A stretch of DNA of 64,000 bases from Henriciella sp. (GTDB lineage Bacteria > Pseudomonadota > Alphaproteobacteria > Caulobacterales > Hyphomonadaceae), in the NCBI RefSeq assembly GCF_029937755.1, contig NZ_JAPYPG010000001.1:434001-498000 (forward strand), given 5' to 3'. The position numbers and the translations under genes were made by a program. Shown piece after piece: positions 8,116 through 16,549 of the stretch. Under the pieces are notes generated by a model, which saw only the letters and a program-made list of their open reading frames with translations, did not search any database and had not been told where the DNA came from. Numbering within the stretch: the first letter of the stretch is position 1; each line of letters starts with the position of its first letter.

Positions 8116-9899
8116 ACCGGCTTTTTTATCGTCTGAAAGACATCTTCGATGCCTTGCCCTACCCCGTCTTCGCCAAAGACAACAAGCATCGCTGGATCTA
8201 CGGAAACCAGGCCTTTTCTGATCTGCTCGGACGAGACGACTTTATCGGGCTGGATGACAGCGCAATTTTCTCGCCGGAACAGGTTGAAGTCTTCTGGGCA
8301 GAGGATGAACGCGTGCTGATGGGACTGGAAAGTCTCAATGAAGAACAGATCGGGGAGGACATGTTCGCGCTGACGAAGAAGGTCCCCCTGACATTCCCGG
8401 ACGGATCGGCTGGCCTTGTCGGGATCATTATCGATGCCATCAAAATGCCGGAAGGCGCGACTGGAGAAGATTTCGAGCCCTCCCTGCTCGACTATGCCAA
8501 TTCACGAGCCGACATGCTGCAAAAGCGGCTCAATGAGGCGGTGGCGGAGAAGGAGAAAGCCGTTTATCTGGCCCAGACGGATCTTGCGACCGGCCTGCTC
8601 AACCGGGTCGGCTTCGATGCCCACCTGCAGAAGCAGATCAGATATGCCGAAGAGACCGGTGAACGATTCGGCATGGCCCTGATCGACATCGATCACTTCA
8701 AGCGGGTCAATGACCAGTTTGGTCACGCCGCTGGCGACATTGTCGTCAATGTCATCGCGAAACGCCTGGCGAAGGTTCCTGGCGTGGTAGGGCTGGCGCG
8801 CATGGCCGGTGACGAGTTTGCTCTCATATCGAGCCCGGTAAACGTAGATACCGAGACGCTGCGCACTCGGATCGACAAGGTCTGCAAATATGTATTCCGG
8901 CCGGTATCGGTGGGTGACAATCAGATCGCACTGTCAGGCTCTGCTGGTGTCTGCTTCTACCCGGACCATGGCGACTCTGCGGCATCTCTCATGAACTGCG
9001 CCGATCATGCCCTGCTTGCCGCCAAACACGGAGGGCGGAACCAGGCGCGCATTTTCGACGAGGGAATCCAGCAACAATGGCGCCGACGCCGCCAGATCGA
9101 GGACAAGCTTCCAATTGCCCTGGAAGAGCGGCACATCGTGCCCCACTATCAACCCATTCTCTCAAGCACCCAGCGGGCACCGCTGGGTGTGGAAGTGCTG
9201 GCACGCTGGAATGATGCCGAGCTTGGCCATATCGGTCCGGACGAGTTTATTCCGATTGCAAGCGAGCTCGGCCTGCTGAGCCGGCTGGACCGTATTGTTC
9301 TGGATCAGGCCATAAAAGACTCACGTCCCTGGATAGAGCGCGGTGACATCGACTTCATTTCAGTCAATGTCTCGCCAATCGACATCGTCTCGCGCGGCTA
9401 CGCCACTGACCTGCTGAAACGCCTGCGCGCAAATGCATTCGAGCCCTCCAACCTCCACCTGGAGATTCTCGAATCTGCGATCGTCGAGGATGTCGACTCA
9501 GCGCGGCGCAATCTTGAGCGTCTGCGTGAAGACGGCATCCAGATCGCCCTGGACGACTATGGCACAGGCTTCTCCAATCTTCGCGCCCTGCTAGACATGC
9601 CGCTGGACAAGCTCAAGATCGACAAGTCGCTCGTGGCCGGTATCGATTATGATGACAAGGTGCTGGACCTGGTGATCTCCATCGTCCAGTTCGGCCGCTC
9701 GCTCGAACTCGACCTGGTCGCCGAAGGCGTTGAGACAGCGGCCCAGTCCGCCTTCATCGAGGGCGCTGGCTGTCCGCAGATGCAAGGGTATTTCTTCGCA
9801 CGGGCCATGCCTGCTCATGACGCTGGTGTATGGCTCACGGCACAAAGGACAACGTCCCCCGAGCTGCAGCAATCGCGCTTTGCAGACGACGCAGCGTAA
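8112..9899 (+). CDS. PAS-GGDEF-EAL cyclic-di-GMP protein
   Basis: This 595-residue cytoplasmic protein has a PAS-like domain at about 1-115 (DALPYPVFAKDNKHRWIYGN), a helical linker, a GGDEF domain at about 150-315 and an EAL domain at about 335-585. The cyclase signature reads AGDEF (232-236), a variant found in some active cyclases. The phosphodiesterase signature reads EVL (361-363) in EVLARW, followed by intact DDYGTGFSNL, KIDKSL and VAEGVET, so the EAL half looks active. The start is TTG 8112, overlapping the GAF gene stop. It makes and/or degrades cyclic-di-GMP; phosphodiesterase is the safer prediction. Confidence 0.9.
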   Translation: MNRLFYRLKDIFDALPYPVFAKDNKHRWIYGNQAFSDLLGRDDFIGLDDSAIFSPEQVEVFWAEDERVLMGLESLNEEQIGEDMFALTKKVPLTFPDGSAGLVGIIIDAIKMPEGATGEDFEPSLLDYANSRADMLQKRLNEAVAEKEKAVYLAQTDLATGLLNRVGFDAHLQKQIRYAEETGERFGMALIDIDHFKRVNDQFGHAAGDIVVNVIAKRLAKVPGVVGLARMAGDEFALISSPVNVDTETLRTRIDKVCKYVFRPVSVGDNQIALSGSAGVCFYPDHGDSAASLMNCADHALLAAKHGGRNQARIFDEGIQQQWRRRRQIEDKLPIALEERHIVPHYQPILSSTQRAPLGVEVLARWNDAELGHIGPDEFIPIASELGLLSRLDRIVLDQAIKDSRPWIERGDIDFISVNVSPIDIVSRGYATDLLKRLRANAFEPSNLHLEILESAIVEDVDSARRNLERLREDGIQIALDDYGTGFSNLRALLDMPLDKLKIDKSLVAGIDYDDKVLDLVISIVQFGRSLELDLVAEGVETAAQSAFIEGAGCPQMQGYFFARAMPAHDAGVWLTAQRTTSPELQQSRFADDAA

Positions 9900-9916
9900 G
9901 TCTTCCGAAGACAAGA

Positions 9917-10567
9917 CTATCCTGAAGCACCCGTCCCTCGCACCAGCGGGACGAAAGCCACGCCACCCTTGCTCTGGGTTTCCCATCGGGTCTCTGCGAT
10001 CCGGGTCAGGCATTTGAGTTCCTGCCTGTTGCCCTGACCTGGAACCGGGATGACAAGGCGCCCGCCAATGCTCAGCTGATCGCACAACGGTTCGGGCACA
10101 GGCCCAGCCGCCGCAACAATAATTGCATCAAACGGTGCTGCTTCCGGCCAGCCCAATGTGCCATCGCCGGTCCGGCAGGCGACCTGCTCATATCCCTGGG
10201 CCTCAAGGACAGCCTCGGCCCGCCTGGCAAGAATGTCATGTCGTTCTATCGCGAAAACCCTGGCCCCCATCTCAGCCAGGATCGCGGCCGAGTAGCCTGA
10301 TCCCAAACCTACGTCGAGCACCCGGTCGCCCGGATCGATACCGGCAAGTTCAGCCATCAACGCCACAATATAAGGCTGCGACATAGTCTGACCTTCGCCA
10401 ATCGGCAGCGGACCATCGGCATAGGCGTTATCGCGATGGCCTTCCGGCACGAACGCTTCGCGTGCGACCTTACTCATAGCCTCCAGCACACGCATGTCCG
10501 TGATGCCGCGCGCCTTCAGCTGGTCTTCGACCATTCGCTGACGCAGGCTCTCGAACTCTCTGGACAT
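9917..10567 (-). CDS. pcm: Protein-L-isoaspartate O-methyltransferase
   Basis: This 216-residue enzyme methylates L-isoaspartyl residues with SAM, starting repair of aged proteins. It shows the PCMT pattern: MVEDQLKARGITD at the start, FVPEGHRDNAYAD, the SAM motif RVLDVGLGSGYSAAILAEMG, then the post-motif FDAIIVAAAGPVPEPL and the sheet GGRLVIPVPG. The length matches the family. It sits tail to tail with the GGDEF-EAL gene, with 17 bp between the stops. Confidence 0.92.
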   Translation of the reverse strand: MSREFESLRQRMVEDQLKARGITDMRVLEAMSKVAREAFVPEGHRDNAYADGPLPIGEGQTMSQPYIVALMAELAGIDPGDRVLDVGLGSGYSAAILAEMGARVFAIERHDILARRAEAVLEAQGYEQVACRTGDGTLGWPEAAPFDAIIVAAAGPVPEPLCDQLSIGGRLVIPVPGQGNRQELKCLTRIAETRWETQSKGGVAFVPLVRGTGASG

Positions 10568-10625
10568 GGACGCTTCGCTCCCGACCCCGACTATGCCGCA
10601 AGTGCGGAAACAGGCATAGACACGA

Positions 10626-11495
10626 TCAGAGGAACGTCTTCAAAGTCTCGATAAACAAGTCGAAGCGGTCATGGTGGAGCCAGTGGCCCGCCTCGGGAAA
10701 CAGCTCGACCTTCGCATTCTGGAAATGCTTGACCCGTCCGTCCTCAGCCGGGTTCGACGCCCAGCTTTTCTCACCATAGAGCAGGAGTGTCGGACAGGTG
10801 ATGGATTCCCACAATTCCTCGACCTGCTCCTGGGTGATGTCGACCGATTCCCAGACGCGGAGATAATTGTCGAACTTCCAGCTATAAGTGCCGTCCTCGT
10901 TTCGCGCGATGCCGTTTATGGTCAGATGGCGGGCCTGTTCCTCCGAGAGGAAGCTGTTCTCTTCCTTCATCCGGGCATAGGCCTCTTCAAGCGTATTGTA
11001 TCGCTTCGGCTGACGGCCTGAAAGCGCCCGCTTGGCGTCGATCATCTCCCGGAACCGCTGTTGCCAGGGTGTCTTGCGACGTTCGGCGAGGCGGTCGGGG
11101 CTCGGGCCAAGCCCTTCAATCGCAACAATCTTGCGGACGTTTTCAGGGTAGAGGCCGGTATAACGAAGCGCGATATTGCCGCCGAGCGAATGAGCCACGA
11201 TCGTTACCGGTGCAAGCTTCAGCTGGTGAACAAGCTGCGCCAGGTCGTAGATGTAGGCCTGCATGTTGTAATTGCCTTCCGGCGACCAGGCGCTGTCACC
11301 ATGGCCACGAAGGTCTGGCGCGATGATGTGCCAATCATGGCGCAGCTCTTCAGCCACCCAGTCCCATGAGCGGCAATGATCGCGCCCTCCGTGCAGAAGG
11401 ATCAACGGCGGCGCCGCGTCATTGCCCCAGTCGGCGTAGTGGAGCTTCAGGCGTTGCGAGAAATAGGTGTGTGAGGTGGGGCCGAGTAATGTCAT
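10626..11495 (-). CDS. Alpha/beta hydrolase
   Basis: This 289-residue alpha/beta-hydrolase has an oxyanion-hole HGG (35-37), the nucleophile elbow AHSLGG with S103, and a likely catalytic histidine H271 in EAGHWLHH. The acid is probably in the strand LLLYGEKSW. There is no signal peptide, so it is cytoplasmic. The sequence resembles haloalkane dehalogenase/epoxide-hydrolase-like members of the fold, but the substrate is unknown. The cap region (about 130-200) is charged and helical. Confidence 0.85.
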   Translation of the reverse strand: MTLLGPTSHTYFSQRLKLHYADWGNDAAPPLILLHGGRDHCRSWDWVAEELRHDWHIIAPDLRGHGDSAWSPEGNYNMQAYIYDLAQLVHQLKLAPVTIVAHSLGGNIALRYTGLYPENVRKIVAIEGLGPSPDRLAERRKTPWQQRFREMIDAKRALSGRQPKRYNTLEEAYARMKEENSFLSEEQARHLTINGIARNEDGTYSWKFDNYLRVWESVDITQEQVEELWESITCPTLLLYGEKSWASNPAEDGRVKHFQNAKVELFPEAGHWLHHDRFDLFIETLKTFL

Positions 11496-11545
11496 GCGCT
11501 CTCTTTAGTGCGGTGGGCGAAAGGAGGCGAGCCCCTGCCCAAAGG

Positions 11546-12310
11546 TCAGGTTTCGCGATAGCTCTCATAGAAAGCGATCGCCGCAGCGTTCGAGACGTTG
11601 AGACTCTCCATGCCGGGCGCCATCGGGATGCGGGCGAGCGTTGCACACGCCTTCGCGACCGCCGGCCTCAGGCCGGAGCCTTCCGCGCCCATCACAAACG
11701 CAACCCGTCCAGCGCCGCAGACAGCGTCGGCAACTGTTTCGGTCCCTTCTCCCGCCAGACCAACCGTATGGTAGCCGGCCTCGGCAAGATGGCCGAGGGC
11801 GCGCGCGATGTTGACCACGCGTATTTCCGGAACCGTCTCGATGGCGCCGGCCGCAGCCTTGGCGGCAACACCTGTGACCGGCGGGGTATGACGCGTCTGC
11901 AGGATCAGTCCGCCCACACCAAAAGCAGCGGCTGAGCGAAAAATGGCACCCAGATTGTGTGGATCGGTAACCTGATCGAGAACACAGAGTCGCAGCGGTG
12001 CTTCAGGCCCGGCAATGACATCCTCTAGCGCTGCGGGCTCCAGCGGGGCTGTTTTGACAGCCAGTCCCTGATGCACGGCGCCGGGCGGAAGCAGTTTGTC
12101 GAGCGCCTTCGAATCCATGATCTCAAAATGTGAAAAGCCGGTCCGGCGCGCAGCGTTCTCAGTCGCCACGCAGCGCACGATCTGCCGGTTTTCATTAGCA
12201 ATCGCCGCTTCGACAGCATGCTGGCCCCACAGCCAGACCGGGGCATCCGGGTCAGCTGCAGGCGCTGCTGCAAATCGGCGTTTCTCATGGTTGCGTGGAA
12301 TAGGCTTCAT
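11546..12310 (-). CDS. rlmB: 23S rRNA 2'-O-methyltransferase, RlmB/TrmH (SPOUT) family
   Basis: The N-terminal substrate-binding domain begins with VWLWGQHAVEAAIANENR. The SPOUT catalytic domain follows, with motif 1 QVTDPHNLGAIFRSAAAFG, motif 2 VAFVMGAEGSGLR and motif 3 MESLNVSNAAAIAFYE, which forms the trefoil knot. RlmB methylates the 2'-OH of G2251 in the ribosomal P loop; other TrmH-type targets cannot be excluded. The start is set at ATG 12310 (MKPIPRNHEKRRF), giving 254 residues; ATG 12358 would add 16 residues. It diverges from tRNA-Tyr, a common neighbour of this gene in alphaproteobacteria. Confidence 0.88.
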   Translation of the reverse strand: MKPIPRNHEKRRFAAAPAADPDAPVWLWGQHAVEAAIANENRQIVRCVATENAARRTGFSHFEIMDSKALDKLLPPGAVHQGLAVKTAPLEPAALEDVIAGPEAPLRLCVLDQVTDPHNLGAIFRSAAAFGVGGLILQTRHTPPVTGVAAKAAAGAIETVPEIRVVNIARALGHLAEAGYHTVGLAGEGTETVADAVCGAGRVAFVMGAEGSGLRPAVAKACATLARIPMAPGMESLNVSNAAAIAFYESYRET

Positions 12311-12408
12311 CCCTATAAAGCGCGCTTCGGAAGCGCCGGTCACTGCTATTGCAGTCATTTGGCGTCATGGTCCGGCGGCGTCAATTCCATGTCGCAGGAC
12401 AACCCTCT

Positions 12409-12493
12409 GGAGGGGTGGCCGAGTGGTTAAAGGCAGCAGACTGTAAATCTGCCCGCATAGCGTACACAGGTTCGAATCCTGTCCCCTCCACCA
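12409..12493 (+). tRNA. tRNA-Tyr(GTA)
   Basis: This is a class II tRNA: acceptor GGAGGGG/CCCCTCC, anticodon stem GCAGA/TCTGC with loop CTGTAAA (anticodon GTA), a long variable arm, T arm ACAGG-TTCGAAT-CCTGT, discriminator A and encoded CCA (12491-12493). Confidence 0.95.
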
Positions 12494-12824
12494 TTTTCCC
12501 TTCACACTATCGACAAAAGCCCGCTTGCTGATGGTCGCCGCCTAGCCGTTTTGTGTGCTGGGCGAAGACGCAGCGTTCCTGTTTGGGCACAGAAAGGCTG
12601 CAACCAGGTCTGGGCTGCGCGCAGTTTGACTCCTCTGCGTCAGGGCCTACGCTTACGCCCATATGCTTTTTCGCATTCCATACCTGCCCGGACATAAGTG
12701 CGGGCGAGGACCAGTTGTGCTTTGCGCCGGGCATTCATCGCGATGCCCTAGCGCAAGATTGAATCCTGCTGGGCCTGATTAATCCGCTGTTCCATAACGT
12801 TTTAACGTGACCCATGGAGGTCCA
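12494..12824. other. Gene-free stretch between tRNA-Tyr and the ATP-grasp gene
   Basis: In these 331 bases no open frame looks coding on either strand: the two short ones present are Cys/Pro-rich and have no ribosome binding site. No repeat of the tRNA 3' end or other attachment site was seen. The last 40 bases must carry the leader of the ATP-grasp gene, ending in the strong GGAGG at 12816-12820; the dyad ACGTTTTAACGT lies at about 12798-12809. Confidence 0.5.
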
Positions 12825-14051
12825 ATGACTGATTACAATCCCGATAAAGGCTATATCGCCCTGCTAGGCTGGAGCCTGAGTGCCATCGACGCGATGGAGA
12901 AATTTGACCGGCACTATCTCATCGTCGCACCAAGCTGGGCAAAGGAATATGCAGAAGCGCACGATATTCCATTTCTTGCCTGGGATTTTGAACGTCTGAA
13001 CGAGAAGTCTTTTGAAATTGCGCAGACGCTGAAGGAAATGGGCATCGACGTGGCTGTGCCGCTGTTCGAGGAAACCGTTGAATGGGCCGGCGCGATCAAT
13101 AGCGTGCTGCTCGATAATCCGCGCCTGCTGGGCCAGTCCATGCTGCTCCGGGACAAATCACTGATGAAGCGCAGGGCCCAGCTTGGCGGCATCCGCGTCG
13201 GCATCTTCGAGGAAGCCCATGACCGCGCCGATGTCGTACGCTTTCTGCGCCGGGTGAACCAGACGCTGCTGAAGCTCGACGGCGACACGAACGACCCGAT
13301 TCATTTCAAGGCGTTTGACCTGGCGGGCTGCATGGGCCACCGGGTCATCCGCACAGCCGATGATGTCGATTCCATCCCGGATGAGGATTTCCCGGCGCTG
13401 ATGGAAAGCCATCTGGACGGGTGGGAGTTCGCGGCCGAAGCATGGATCCATGACGGCAAGATCCGTTTTCTGAATATCTCCGAATATGTGCGGCTCGGCT
13501 ACTCGGTCTTTGTGCCGGCAAGCCCCGAACTCGAAGCCTTGCGCGACAAGGTCGAGGAAGAGATAAAGAAGCTCATCAAGGCCTTCGACATCAAGTTCGG
13601 CTTCATTCACCCGGAATACTTCATCGCGAACGATGATGTCATGTATTTCGGCGAAGTCGCCTACCGCCCGCCCGGCTTCAAGGTTTTCGAACTGCTTGAG
13701 CGCGTCTACGGCTTCAATGCCTATCAGGGCATGGTCATGATGTTCGACCCGAAAACGACGGAAGAGGAAATCGAAGCGTTCTTCCCGACCCCGGTGAAGG
13801 ATGCCGATGGCCATGCGGGCTGTTTCGGCGTCTACCCGCGCAACCGCGTCGTCTCGAAGCTTTCCATCCCGGAAGAAACCGAGAATCACCCCTATTTCGA
13901 ATGGCACGAACTGTCGGAGCCGATGGAGAGCAAGGTTGCCAAGCGGTCAGCCTTCGGCAACCATTGGGGGCTGGTCTATTTCCACGGCGAGGACGCAGAG
14001 ACGCTGCGTGACCTTCTAAAGGCCCAGGAAAAGCTGGACTTTTACGTCTAG
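12825..14051 (+). CDS. ATP-grasp ligase family protein
   Basis: This 408-residue cytoplasmic protein has the order of an ATP-grasp carboxylate-amine ligase. There is a pre-ATP-grasp Rossmann-like part (1-105), the entry DKSLMKRRAQLGGIRV at about 116-131, a lysine strand IHFKAFDLAG, the SHLDGWEFAAEAWIHDG strand for nucleotide binding, and the metal-site strand YFGEVAYRPPG near 275-285 (compare E-x-N-x-R-x-x-G of PurK/carnosine synthase-like enzymes). Such enzymes make acyl-phosphates and join them to amines, giving peptides or amides. The start is ATG 12825, 4 bases after GGAGG. The next gene, 78 bp on, has a papain-like part, so a shared pathway is plausible. The substrates are unknown. Confidence 0.8.
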   Translation: MTDYNPDKGYIALLGWSLSAIDAMEKFDRHYLIVAPSWAKEYAEAHDIPFLAWDFERLNEKSFEIAQTLKEMGIDVAVPLFEETVEWAGAINSVLLDNPRLLGQSMLLRDKSLMKRRAQLGGIRVGIFEEAHDRADVVRFLRRVNQTLLKLDGDTNDPIHFKAFDLAGCMGHRVIRTADDVDSIPDEDFPALMESHLDGWEFAAEAWIHDGKIRFLNISEYVRLGYSVFVPASPELEALRDKVEEEIKKLIKAFDIKFGFIHPEYFIANDDVMYFGEVAYRPPGFKVFELLERVYGFNAYQGMVMMFDPKTTEEEIEAFFPTPVKDADGHAGCFGVYPRNRVVSKLSIPEETENHPYFEWHELSEPMESKVAKRSAFGNHWGLVYFHGEDAETLRDLLKAQEKLDFYV

Positions 14052-14129
14052 CGGTTCTGGTCCGTAGTCAGGCAGGCTTCTCTCCGTTAGCCTTGATCGA
14101 CAGTTAAAGAATCGAAGGGGCTTCCTACG

Positions 14130-16115
14130 GTGAGTGAGGCAAACCCAACTCAGCCAGAGAGTGGCGCCGATCCCGTGCTGCTGAAACGCCTCGATGCCGC
14201 TATCGGGCGGCTTCGCAATACGAGCGACAAGCTCAAGATGAGGCAGCAGCAACCGGCAATTGAACAGGCAGAGCGCTTGCTCACGTCACCGGGCGGAGTG
14301 CACGCCTGTCTGGCACGCATCGTCTCCATGGATGAGGCAGGGATCTTCGTCGGTACGGACTGGAATCATCCCGCTCGTCTCAAGCCCGTCCTCGTCCGGC
14401 ATACACTGGAGTCAGGCGATGCCACGGCGCTCGTGCTGGAAACGCTCAGCGAACTGCGCTTTCTTGCGATCGCTGGCGGGCAGTATGCTCATGCCGAGGT
14501 GTCTTCCGAGGAAGCGCACCACTTCCTCGCACAGGTCCTCGGCCTTAACCTGGAGCGTCTCTTTGGCTCCCAGACGGAAGTCGCACGCTTTCAGGATCCG
14601 GCCTGGACGGAAGCACTCGCCCAGCTTTTCCGCTGCCTGGCCGAAGAGATTGGGTATGGCAGGATATTCGACGCTGTCATCAGCGAGATATGGCGGATTC
14701 TGGCGCAACGGCCGATCCAGACCGACCGGCTGAAAGCGATGGTGGCACAGCTGTCGCTTTGGTCCCGAGAAAGCTCAAACGAACAGTCTCCATCTGGCTG
14801 GGGCGCCGATCGGCTCGTCAGCGCCCTGTTTGGTCCGACCAATGAATGCCGCGAAGACCCCGGTGCCGACGCCTATGAGGCGAAGCTTTCAACACTCGAC
14901 GAGAAGGCCTTGGCACAGGAAGCCGCGGGTATGGCCCGTGCAATGCACGATACCGGCCTGGTCTCCGCATATCACGCTGTGCTCCTTCGTCATCTCGTGG
15001 CATTCAGGACAGATCTCGTTCCGGACTGTCTCGGCCTTTCATCGACAGGTCGCGAGAACTACAACTCCTTTGCCGAGCTCACGCACGCGCTTGTCGACAA
15101 AGCCATTCATGTGGAAACCGCCCAATCGATCTATGGTCTTTCGCTGCTGCTCGAGCGGGGCATCTTGCACCTTCCGCCGACGGCCCCGGCCTTATGGCGT
15201 CAGATACAACTGAAGCTGTCGCCGGAGTCCGCTCAGCGGCTGATCGACAGTTTCGGCAACACGCCTGAACCGGAAGCAAGGCTTCTGGCTGGGGTGATCA
15301 GTATTCTGGGCCAGCCGCTTGGTGTCGGGCAAGGCAATAACCCGACGTGTCAGGCAGCGCGCGCTATCGCGATGTGGTCTTACACCGATCCGGACTATTT
15401 GCTGCAGCTTGTGGCCTGGGCGGCTCGCGATAATGAGATCCGCATGTCGTTCGAGGGAGAGTCGATTTCATCGGGCAACCTGAATGCCGGCCTTGCCAAG
15501 AGTGGTCTGGTAGATGTCGATCCCGTCTCCGCAATTCTCGTCCCGCACCTCGACCGGGTCTACATGGAAATGGGCCGCCTTTGCGCTGGACGAGAAGGCG
15601 ATCCACACCGATGGATTAACCCGGAAATGCATGGCTGGTGGGTCGGGCGGCAATTCAACATCGTGGTCGATGTGCCAACCGGCAAGCTTACGGACATTGA
15701 GGGCTTCGTGCAGCGCTTCTATGCCGCCTTCCACCCCGATCACAATGGCGGCCAGCCTCTTATTCACCCCAGTCCGGCTGGAATTGCCGTGACCGACAGC
15801 GCTGCGCGATTCGTCGGCTGGCATGCAATCGCGATCGTTCGTGTCTCTCGCGACCCTTCGGGCGAGGTGCGCGTCTACTTCTTCAACCCCAACAATGACA
15901 GCGGGCAGGATTGGGGCGACGGAATCAAGGTTTCGACATCCGGCAACGGCGAGTTTTACGGTGAGTCTTCTGTTCCCATCGCCGACTTTACGTCACGCCT
16001 GTATATCTTCCATTCCGATCCGCTGGAGCAAACGGCGAGCCAGCCTGTCTCCAGTGACGAGGTCGAAAAGGTCCGCAGCAAGATCGCTTCGAGCTGGGGG
16101 CAGGATCGACTCTAG
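14130..16115 (+). CDS. Unknown 661-residue protein with a C-terminal papain-like cysteine peptidase pattern
   Basis: No family is recognised over the whole length, and there is no signal peptide. Residues 1-380 look all-helical. The C-terminal third shows a papain-type layout: Q401 six residues before C407 (GQGNNPTCQAARAIAMW, compare Gln19/Cys25 of papain), H565 after a strand (FVGWHAIAIVRV), and N586 in FFNPNNDSGQDWG, at the place of papain Asn175. W502-W503 and a G-rich end resemble the second half of the fold. It may cleave or transfer a peptide or amide bond. It starts at GTG 14130, 78 bp after the ATP-grasp gene on the same strand, and is probably co-transcribed. The catalytic assignment rests only on the motif reading. 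Confidence 0.6.
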   Translation: MSEANPTQPESGADPVLLKRLDAAIGRLRNTSDKLKMRQQQPAIEQAERLLTSPGGVHACLARIVSMDEAGIFVGTDWNHPARLKPVLVRHTLESGDATALVLETLSELRFLAIAGGQYAHAEVSSEEAHHFLAQVLGLNLERLFGSQTEVARFQDPAWTEALAQLFRCLAEEIGYGRIFDAVISEIWRILAQRPIQTDRLKAMVAQLSLWSRESSNEQSPSGWGADRLVSALFGPTNECREDPGADAYEAKLSTLDEKALAQEAAGMARAMHDTGLVSAYHAVLLRHLVAFRTDLVPDCLGLSSTGRENYNSFAELTHALVDKAIHVETAQSIYGLSLLLERGILHLPPTAPALWRQIQLKLSPESAQRLIDSFGNTPEPEARLLAGVISILGQPLGVGQGNNPTCQAARAIAMWSYTDPDYLLQLVAWAARDNEIRMSFEGESISSGNLNAGLAKSGLVDVDPVSAILVPHLDRVYMEMGRLCAGREGDPHRWINPEMHGWWVGRQFNIVVDVPTGKLTDIEGFVQRFYAAFHPDHNGGQPLIHPSPAGIAVTDSAARFVGWHAIAIVRVSRDPSGEVRVYFFNPNNDSGQDWGDGIKVSTSGNGEFYGESSVPIADFTSRLYIFHSDPLEQTASQPVSSDEVEKVRSKIASSWGQDRL

Positions 16116-16254
16116 TTCGCGATGAGTAGAGGCGCCTGTCCAGAAGCCGCCCAACCTCCAGCCAGCCAGGACGTTGATTGAGAAAGCTACTGCCATCGGG
16201 CGCGCTCATCACTTGCATCACACGCAATGACAAAGTATCTCCACCGGCTCCGGT

Positions 16255-16328
16255 GCGGATATAGCACAATGGTAGTGCAGCAGCCTTCCAAGCTGAGGAT
16301 GCGGGTTCGATTCCCGCTATCCGCTCCA
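16255..16328 (+). tRNA. tRNA-Gly(TCC)
   Basis: The cloverleaf has acceptor GCGGATA/TATCCGC, D stem GCAC/GTGC, anticodon loop CTTCCAA (anticodon TCC), T arm GCGGG-TTCGATT-CCCGC and an encoded CCA. The top anticodon-stem pair is G-A, as in the tRNA-Gly at 3306. It reads GGA and GGG codons. Confidence 0.95.
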
Positions 16329-16478
16329 ACTCTTCCCTAAAAGCAAGGCCTTGCCGCACGACTGGCGGAGTACGCGCAAGATCTCTCCTGACGGCCCCCT
16401 TCAGGCTGGCGGATTGTTGCTCAAACGCCACGATTTCAGCGAAACCATCGATTGACTCCGAAGGGCCTTCACGCCTAT

Positions 16479-16510
16479 TTCAACATGTGTTGAACTCAAC
16501 ACTTGTTGAA
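16479..16510. promoter_or_regulatory. Two abutting TetR-type operators upstream of the TonB receptor
   Basis: TTCAACA (16479-16485) TG TGTTGAA (16488-16494) is followed directly by CTCAACA (16495-16501) CT TGTTGAA (16504-16510). These are 16-bp dyads with a 2-bp centre, 40-71 bp before the receptor ATG. The same dyad occurs once more at 19732-19747, between the tetR and hydrolase genes. Confidence 0.75.
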
Positions 16511-16549
16511 AAGATACGGGCTCAACGCCCGAGGGAGGATAATTCAGCC

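Noticed and set aside
12553-12762. Small open frame between tRNA-Tyr and the ATP-grasp gene
   Set aside because: The sequence is Cys/Pro/Ser-rich without a ribosome binding site or similarity to a family; an opposing frame of the same length is equally open, as expected for non-coding GC-rich DNA.
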